The position numbers and the translations under genes were made by a program. A stretch of 12,596 nt of DNA from Armatimonadota bacterium (GTDB lineage Bacteria > Armatimonadota > Zipacnadia > Zipacnadales > FEN-943), in NCBI GenBank assembly GCA_029777735.1, contig JAKORR010000713.1:1-12596 (forward strand), read 5' to 3'. Positions 7,642-12,596 of the stretch are shown here, in pieces. Numbering within the stretch: position 1 is the stretch's first letter; each line of letters starts with the position of its first letter. The notes below the pieces were generated by a model that was not told where the DNA came from, searched no databases, and worked only from the letters and a program-made list of their open reading frames with translations.

Positions 7642-10017
7642 CTATTCGTTGAACAGTACCGCCAGCGCATTGTGGTAGCTGTCCGCCAGATCGGCCACGG
7701 ACGCATGCAGTGCCACGCTCTCGCCCATCGTTGTCATGACGTGCGGCACAGCCGTTACCTCACCCAGGCGTGTCGGCTCAACACCGTAGCGCGCACAGAT
7801 CTCGGCGAACTCGGCCTTCCTGCCCGCCACGACTTCAACGACGAAGCCGCTGCTCTCCGAGAACAGCGCGCGATCTAGGCGCAGGTTTCCTGCTGCTTCG
7901 GCCATGTCAATCTCGGCACCCAGGCCACGGGCCTCCAACGCCGCCACCGCCATCTCTGCCAGCGACACGATCATCCCACCGTCGCTTACGTCCTGACATG
8001 CCACCACCACGCCCGCCTGAATGGCGTCGATGACCGCGAAGATCATCCCGCGCTCCAGTTCCCAGTTCACCTTCGGCACGTTGGCGCCCACGCCCAGCCC
8101 AAGGGTCTGGTAGTAGGCTGATCCGCCCAACTCGTCCCGCCTTGGTCCGAGCAGGAACAGGTCGTCTCCCGCGGCCTTCAGCGACATCGTTATGGCCTTG
8201 GAGTAGTCCACCATAGTACCCACGCAGGCGATGATCGGAGACGGCGCTATAGCGCGTCCGGTAGCTGACTCGTTGTATAGGCTCACGTTGCCCGAGACGA
8301 TTGGGATGGGGCACTCCGGGTACTCCTTGAGCCATAGATGCCTCGCGGCTTCGGCCATCCCACGCACGCTTTCGCGAAACTCCCAGAAGGCTTCGGGCTT
8401 CTCAGGATTGCCGAAGTTGAGGCAGTCAGTGAGGGCCTGGGGCGTCGCGCCCACGCAGGCAACGTTGCGCAGTGCCTCCGCCACCGCCGTCGCTCCGCCC
8501 CAGTAGGGCGAGATCATGCCATACAGCGGATTGCCCGCTACCGACAGCGCCATGGCGGCCGTCGAGCCCTGCAACGGCGCAATCACTCCAGCGCCCGCCT
8601 CGCCCGGCCGCAACACCGCGTTGCCCTGTACCTCCACGTCGTAGGAGCGGTAGATATAGGCCCGTGAGCAGACGTTGGGGTGTGCTAGGACGCGCAATAG
8701 GACCTGGGAGAGGTCGCCAGGCATGTCGAATTCTGGCTCGACCTCGCGCCACTCGCGCGGCTGGGCTGGGCGGTCGTACAGAATGCCCTCCGTGACCGCC
8801 TTGATGGGGGCCTCGACCACAATCACATCGCCTACACGCACGCGGTATACCTGCTCATCCGGTAGAATCCGGCCGATCACAGCAGCCTTGGCGCCCTCGT
8901 AGACATTGGGCAGGTCCCAGTCCTCGTTGTAGATGCGCAGCACATCGTCGGCGAAGCGCTCAGGCACCGCTATCACGTACCGCTCCTGGGTCTCAGCGCA
9001 CATAATCGTCTCCGGGAGCAGGTTGGGCAAAGCTTGGTGCACCAAGTTCAGGTCGATCTCGATGCCCACGTCGCCGGCAGAGCATATTTCCGATGTGGCA
9101 CAAGCGATGCCACCCCCACCGATGTCCTTGATGCCGATGGGTATCCCCAACTCCCGGGCCCGCTCACGCACAGCATGGTTAGCCTTGCGCATGGCCAACA
9201 CGTTCTTCAGGAAGGGGTCGGGCACCTGAACGGCGCCGCGGTCCTCTTCCTGCTCCTCTTCGCTGAGGATCTTGGACGCGAAGGCAGACCCGCCGAAGCC
9301 CGAGTCGTCGGTGGGCTTGCCGACAAGGATCAGTACATATGGCTCCTCCTGAGCCTGCGACGGCACGGCCGAGTGGATGATCTGATCCTCGGCCACGATT
9401 CCCACGGCCACGACGTTGACCAGGCAATTGTCGTCGAAGGTCTCGTGGAAATACACGTCACCGCACAGCACCGGCACGCCCAGCGCGTTGCCATAGCCCA
9501 AGATGCCGTCCACGACCCCTCGGGTGATCCACTTGCTGCGGTCCGCGTTGCGCCCCTGGAGATCCCCGAAGCGCAAGGGGTCAGCCGTGCCCACCACATC
9601 AGCACCCATGCAGTCCACGTCGCGGACAATACCGCCGATACCCGTGGCCGCGCCCTCGTAGGGCAGCACCTGGCTGGGGTGATTGTGGCTCTCGTGTGCT
9701 ATCACGATCCCCCAGCGCTTGCCGTCGTGTTGCGTGAAGAACACGATGCCCGCGTCCTCCTGAGGGCCCAGAATCACGTTAGGCGCCTCGGAATGCAGGA
9801 ACTCGCGTAGCACCGGTCGGCTCGACTTGTATGAACAGTGCTCGCTCCACTCGGAGTTGAACACGTGCAGCTCCACAAGGGTCGGATCGCGGCCGATAAG
9901 CTCGGCAATACGCCGGCCCTCATAGGGCGTCAGCCTGATCCCCTTCTCGCCGAAGGCCTCCTCAATCTCCTCGTCCGTCATCCGGCTGACAGGAATCACG
10001 CGATCGTCAAGCTTCAT
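7642..10017 (-). CDS. purL: phosphoribosylformylglycinamidine synthase subunit PurL
   Basis: PurL catalyses the ATP-dependent conversion of FGAR to FGAM, the fourth step of de novo purine synthesis, using ammonia delivered by PurQ in a complex with PurS. The protein has 791 residues, the small PurL type but longer than the roughly 740 usual in Bacillus. Visible signatures are EWSEHCSYKSS with catalytic His60, AHESHNHPS (107-115, metal and substrate binding, Glu109), PYEGAATGIGGIVRDV, GVPVLCGDVYFHE and the C-terminal DVSDGG (676-681). Nothing essential appears missing. ATG 10017 is the start because AGGAGG lies 7 bases upstream; a longer frame to 10179 runs through non-coding leader. purS, purQ and purF are not in the window, so this is an isolated pur gene. 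It is flanked by sugar oxidoreductase and glycosidase genes on the same strand, with gaps of 220 and 487 bases, and is probably transcribed separately. Confidence 0.95.
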   Translation of the reverse strand: MKLDDRVIPVSRMTDEEIEEAFGEKGIRLTPYEGRRIAELIGRDPTLVELHVFNSEWSEHCSYKSSRPVLREFLHSEAPNVILGPQEDAGIVFFTQHDGKRWGIVIAHESHNHPSQVLPYEGAATGIGGIVRDVDCMGADVVGTADPLRFGDLQGRNADRSKWITRGVVDGILGYGNALGVPVLCGDVYFHETFDDNCLVNVVAVGIVAEDQIIHSAVPSQAQEEPYVLILVGKPTDDSGFGGSAFASKILSEEEQEEDRGAVQVPDPFLKNVLAMRKANHAVRERARELGIPIGIKDIGGGGIACATSEICSAGDVGIEIDLNLVHQALPNLLPETIMCAETQERYVIAVPERFADDVLRIYNEDWDLPNVYEGAKAAVIGRILPDEQVYRVRVGDVIVVEAPIKAVTEGILYDRPAQPREWREVEPEFDMPGDLSQVLLRVLAHPNVCSRAYIYRSYDVEVQGNAVLRPGEAGAGVIAPLQGSTAAMALSVAGNPLYGMISPYWGGATAVAEALRNVACVGATPQALTDCLNFGNPEKPEAFWEFRESVRGMAEAARHLWLKEYPECPIPIVSGNVSLYNESATGRAIAPSPIIACVGTMVDYSKAITMSLKAAGDDLFLLGPRRDELGGSAYYQTLGLGVGANVPKVNWELERGMIFAVIDAIQAGVVVACQDVSDGGMIVSLAEMAVAALEARGLGAEIDMAEAAGNLRLDRALFSESSGFVVEVVAGRKAEFAEICARYGVEPTRLGEVTAVPHVMTTMGESVALHASVADLADSYHNALAVLFNE

Positions 10018-10024
10018 AAGTCTA

Positions 10025-10030
10025 CCTCCT
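10025..10030 (-). promoter_or_regulatory. ribosome binding site deciding the purL start
   Basis: AGGAGG on the minus strand, 7 bases before ATG 10017, is ideal spacing. It sets the purL start 54 codons inside the longest open frame. Confidence 0.85.
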
Positions 10031-10042
10031 GCCACACCTGGC

Positions 10043-10092
10043 ACCACCAGAACCCAAGCATCCCATGGCCGAGGACCCAAACGTCTGGTGGT
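10043..10092 (-). repeat. inverted repeat in the purL leader
   Basis: ACCACCAGA (10043-10051) and TCTGGTGGT (10084-10092) are exact reverse complements around a 32-base loop, immediately upstream of the purL ribosome site. It could be a leader hairpin that affects purL expression, or a spaced operator. It does not match the conserved core of the purine riboswitch. A TATAGT (10117-10112, minus strand) further upstream could be a -10 box but has no matching -35. Confidence 0.35.
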
Positions 10093-10237
10093 TGCGATAC
10101 CCAAGTTGCCAACTATAGGCACAATCCAGTCGTCCACGGCACTTGCCGCAGCCCCCACACCCAGGCTGTCGGTCCACATCTATTCTGCCGCGTATCCTCC
10201 CAGTGTACAACCCACCACTCGGGCCATCGATCAGCGG

Positions 10238-11251
10238 TTACAGGCACACCGCCCTGCCCTCGCGCGCGGCTTGCAGGCCCGCGTCCAGGATTGCCATGAC
10301 CTGCAGATTGTGCGCGAGGCCTACGACCTGATGGAATTCGCGTCCCTCGCGTAGGCATGCCACGAAATGCGCCGGGCCGGACGGCTCAACGGGCAGTTCA
10401 GTGGCCTCCATCTGTTCCTCCTGGCCATCGCGCAAAAGCGCGATCTGATTCTGGCCGCTGACATAAGCCGTGGCCTCGCTGCCCCACACTATTGGGCCGT
10501 TTGGCGGTGGCGAGCCATGCTGTGTCCACGTCGCCTCCAAGATCGCAAAGGCCCGCGGGTAGCGCACCAACACCACAGCATTGTCCTCGGTATCGCCAAA
10601 GTCGTAGAGCAGGCGGTCCGCCAGTGACACCACCTGCTGGGCAGGCTCGCCAATGAGCCAGAGCGATTCGCAGGCTCCGTAGCAACAGAAGTCCAGCAGC
10701 GCGCCGCCGCCGTGCTTGCGCTCGAACCACCAGGCACCGCGCGGGTCGGCTGGCAGACGCCCTCCCGTGGGCCCCGCGTGGCCCGCCCGCAAGCGGAATT
10801 CAAAGATTGTCCCCAGCACTCCCTCACGCACCAGATCATGCAGCTTGTGAAAGGCAGCCGACCATAGGAAAGGCCAGTTGGTCATCACCCGGATGCCGCC
10901 TGCCTGCGCTAGCTCCGCGATGCGCTGAGCCTCTGCGACGGTCCCGGCCAGGGGCTTCTCGACCATGACCGGGACGCCTTCACCCGCGCAGGCCTCAACC
11001 ACTGCCACATGCGAACTGTTCTCCGCGCAGCAGAGTACAGCATCGGGTCGCGCCGACGCGAGAAGCTGCTCATAGTCGGAAAAGACCTGCGGAATCTCGA
11101 AGCGTGTCGCAAGCTCGCTTGCTCCATCCTCTCGGCGGGCATCGGCGATGGCCACAAGCTCAACGTCCTCAATCTGCTTGGCGTAGCCGATGAGCGACTG
11201 TATGTGACTGTGGGCGATACCCATTACTGCGAGTCTCATCGTGGAAGCCAT
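10238..11251 (-). CDS. Gfo/Idh/MocA-family oxidoreductase, tyrosine (GFOR-like) type
   Basis: A 337-residue NAD(P)-dependent oxidoreductase. The N-terminal Rossmann strand is MRLAVMGIAHSH (5-16), and the family signature EKP is at 98-100 (VMVEKPL). The later motif GGGALLDFCCYG (181-192) aligns with the catalytic GGGxxxDxGxH block, but Tyr191 stands where many members have His. Glucose-fructose oxidoreductase and some dehydrogenases of the family also have Tyr there, so activity is still expected. The substrate is unknown, probably a sugar or its derivative. ATG 11251 was chosen because AGGAGG lies 8 bases upstream (11260-11265); the frame can be extended to 11398 but without such a signal. 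The sequence differs clearly from the other Gfo/Idh protein in the window, so the two are not a recent duplication. purL follows 220 bases downstream on the same strand. Confidence 0.9.
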   Translation of the reverse strand: MASTMRLAVMGIAHSHIQSLIGYAKQIEDVELVAIADARREDGASELATRFEIPQVFSDYEQLLASARPDAVLCCAENSSHVAVVEACAGEGVPVMVEKPLAGTVAEAQRIAELAQAGGIRVMTNWPFLWSAAFHKLHDLVREGVLGTIFEFRLRAGHAGPTGGRLPADPRGAWWFERKHGGGALLDFCCYGACESLWLIGEPAQQVVSLADRLLYDFGDTEDNAVVLVRYPRAFAILEATWTQHGSPPPNGPIVWGSEATAYVSGQNQIALLRDGQEEQMEATELPVEPSGPAHFVACLREGREFHQVVGLAHNLQVMAILDAGLQAAREGRAVCL

Positions 11252-11259
11252 GAATGACG

Positions 11260-11265
11260 CCTCCT
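11260..11265 (-). promoter_or_regulatory. ribosome binding site deciding the second Gfo/Idh start
   Basis: AGGAGG on the minus strand lies 8 bases before ATG 11251. The next in-frame ATG (11239) would be 20 bases away, too far. Confidence 0.8.
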
Positions 11266-11519
11266 GGAAGCTAGAGTGTGAAATGTCGCGGGACGATTCA
11301 GCGGCGCCAAGCGGGTACCTCTGTCGATAGCGTGGTCGTGCTATGTTTAGGCCAGGTCCAGACACTCCCTGCTTGCTCGATCCCTCTGCTTCGTCCACCC
11401 ACGCCTATCCAGCCGTTCGTCGATGGTAAGCCGCTGCGCCCTGCCAACTGGGGGCGTCCGGAGTCAAGCTCCACCGGGGAACAGACGCCGCAGCCTAGCC
11501 CGACTTCGACAGTTTTGGG

Positions 11520-11536
11520 TAGGGATTAGGGATTAG
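11520..11536 (+). repeat. short TAGGGAT tandem repeat
   Basis: Two exact copies of the 7-mer TAGGGAT followed by TAG. The local composition is different from the flanking GC-rich sequence, and it may mark the edge of the inserted element. Confidence 0.5.
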
Positions 11537-11618
11537 AGGGGGTGAATCGTCAGTAATACCAAGGGGTAGGGTTGGGATCCGAGCTTATATGTACTGGCAA
11601 CTTGTACTAGCTTGGGGC

Positions 11619-11647
11619 TTGACAAAGCGGCCTTTCAAAGCTATACT
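11619..11647 (+). promoter_or_regulatory. near-consensus sigma-70 promoter of the transposase
   Basis: TTGACA (11619-11624, perfect -35) and TATACT (11642-11647, 5 of 6 for -10) are 17 bases apart, the optimal spacing. Transcription would start near 11654, only a few bases before the ATG at 11657, so the mRNA would be leaderless or nearly so. Confidence 0.75.
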
Positions 11648-11656
11648 GCATGGCAA

Positions 11657-12596
11657 ATGTACCCCAAGCTAACCAAGGTAACCAAAGCCGGTTCCTGCTA
11701 TCAATACCTCCAGCTGGTCGAGAGCTACCGCGACGAGGAAGGCCTGGCCCGCCAGCGGCTGGTGCTGAACCTGGGCCGGGTGGACGCTGACACCCGTGGG
11801 GACCTGGTGCGGCTGGGGCGGGGGCTACTGCGGTTGCTGGGTGAGGAGATGGTGACGGGCGAGGACCTGCATGCAGAGGAGACGCGCCTTTACGGTCCTT
11901 TGCTGGTGGGGGACAGGCTGTGGGAGGAGCTGGGGCTTGGGGAGAAGCTGGGGCGGAGGCTGAGGCGGCTGGGCAAGAGGGATGGGGGGACAGTGCAGGC
12001 GGTACTGGCGATGGTGCTGAACCGGCTGGTGGCGCCGCGGAGCAAGCTTGGGGTGACGCGGTGGCTGGAGAGGGTGTACTTGCCGGAGCTGGAGGGTAGT
12101 AGGCTGGGGGTGGAGCGGTTTTACCGGGCGCTGGAGGGGCTGGGGGAGGTGGCGGAGGGGTTGGAGGAGGATTTGTTCCACGAGCGGCGGGACCTGTTCG
12201 AGCCGGAGCTGGAGATGGTGTTCTACGATGTGACGAGCACCTACTTTGAGGGAGAAGGGCCGGAGGAGGCGGGGTGGGGGTATTCGCTGGGGGGCGGACG
12301 GACCGGCCGCAGCTAGTGGTGGGGTTGTTGGTGAACCGGGAGGGGCTGCCGCTGGCACACAAGGTATTCCCGGGCAACAGGCTGGATGCGGCGACGGTGC
12401 CGGAGGTGCTGGAGGACCTGCGACGGCGGTTTGGGGTGCGGCGGGTGGTGTTCGTGGGGGACCGGGGGATGGTATCGAGGGAGAACGTGGAGGCTCTTGG
12501 GCAGGCGGGATACCAGTACATACTGGGTTTGCGCAAGCGGGCAGGCAGGAGGTGCTGGGAAGCGCTGAGGCAGGTGGGCGAGGAGGATTGGCAGCA
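11657..12596 (+). CDS. IS1634-family (IS4-like DDE) transposase, -1 frame change, 3' end outside window
   Basis: The N-terminus is of the family type: YQYLQLVESYRDEEGLARQR, then LNLGRVD. FYDVTSTYFEG supplies the first DDE aspartate (Asp191). In this frame the protein stops at 12316 (TAG at 12314-12316). The rest continues in the -1 frame from 12295 (RTDRPQLVVGLLVNREG) to the window end without a stop, including VVFVGDRGMVS with the second aspartate at 12460-12462. The junction is the six-G run 12289-12294, where the 0-frame reading is CTG GGG GGC. Adding one G restores a continuous YSLGGRTDRPQ of the length I expect for the family. It is therefore a single-base deletion, a sequencing error, or a programmed -1 shift at the slippery heptamer G GGG GGC. 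ATG 11657 is the start; the upstream TTG at 11612 lies before the promoter. The third catalytic residue is outside the window. Confidence 0.8.

Larger units (their letters stand above)
11252..11656. other. 405-base gap between the second Gfo/Idh gene and the transposase
   Basis: This gap separates divergent genes. It holds the Gfo/Idh ribosome site, no convincing minus-strand promoter (TTGACT occurs in the 11460s without a -10 partner), a TAGGGAT tandem repeat (11520-11536), the unmapped left end of the insertion sequence and the transposase promoter. No gene is supported here. Confidence 0.55.
11600..12596 (+). mobile_element. IS1634-type insertion sequence, left part
   Basis: It carries an IS1634-type transposase with its own promoter and runs off the window. 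The left boundary is approximate: the terminal inverted repeat can only be found by comparison with the right end, which is not present. The coding part shows a strong excess of G over C on the plus strand (codons such as GTG, GGG, CGG, GAG), unlike the balanced neighbouring genes. This is consistent with foreign origin. Confidence 0.75.

Noticed and set aside
9034..9810. 258-residue open frame antisense to purL
   Set aside because: A shadow of the purL codons; its His/Val-rich composition reflects the complementary strand of conserved PurL motifs.
10018..10179. 54-residue N-terminal extension of PurL
   Set aside because: It resembles no PurL N-terminus, and it runs across the ribosome site of ATG 10017.
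11252..11398. 49-residue N-terminal extension of the second Gfo/Idh protein
   Set aside because: The Rossmann strand begins right after ATG 11251, which has an ideal AGGAGG; the extension has no family features.
11612..11656. TTG start for the transposase at 11612
   Set aside because: It lies upstream of the -35 box, so it would not be in the transcript made from that promoter; ATG 11657 matches the family N-terminus.
11607..12536. 309-residue open frame on the minus strand
   Set aside because: It is extremely rich in Pro, Ser and Ala, which follows from the G-rich codons of the transposase on the other strand. It has no ribosome site or domain.

Overview
This is a high-GC bacterial window. 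It is mostly sugar and glycan metabolism, with one purine biosynthesis gene and the left part of an insertion sequence at the right edge. Several genes start behind a strong AGGAGG ribosome binding site, and one product has a lipoprotein-type signal peptide. The gene mix (GH2 glycosidase, Gfo/Idh oxidoreductases, zinc dehydrogenase, arabinokinase-like GHMP kinase) suits an environmental saccharolytic bacterium such as a member of Chloroflexota, Armatimonadota or Planctomycetota. That placement is an inference from gene content and composition only.

Layout. Plus strand, 1-2952: the end of an alpha/beta-hydrolase cut by the window edge, a zinc-dependent medium-chain dehydrogenase, and a GHMP kinase whose motifs match the kinase half of plant L-arabinokinase. 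A strong hairpin lies between the last two. Minus strand, 2980-7154, convergent with the kinase: a compact unit read as GH2 glycosidase, then a small lipoprotein, then a Gfo/Idh oxidoreductase (the last two overlap by ATGA). Minus strand, 7642-11251: a Gfo/Idh oxidoreductase of the tyrosine (glucose-fructose oxidoreductase-like) type, then a full-length purL. Plus strand, about 11600-12596: an IS1634-type insertion sequence with a near-consensus promoter almost touching the start codon and a -1 frame change in a run of six G.

How the genes may work together (inference). The esterase fragment and GH2 enzyme would release sugars from plant-type glycans. The dehydrogenase and the two Gfo/Idh enzymes would oxidise or reduce sugars or polyols. 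The kinase would phosphorylate a sugar, probably L-arabinose, at C1. purL is the odd one out: it looks intact and ordinary, but no other pur gene is in the window.

Two gaps exceed 300 bases. The one at 7155-7641 holds a possible promoter and a near-perfect 22-bp dyad upstream of the GH2 gene. The one at 11252-11656 holds the start signals of the second Gfo/Idh gene, a short TAGGGAT tandem repeat and the IS promoter. I found no tRNA, rRNA, CRISPR array or defence system. The best leads are the bacterial arabinokinase-like kinase and the frame change at a G GGG GGC heptamer in the transposase.
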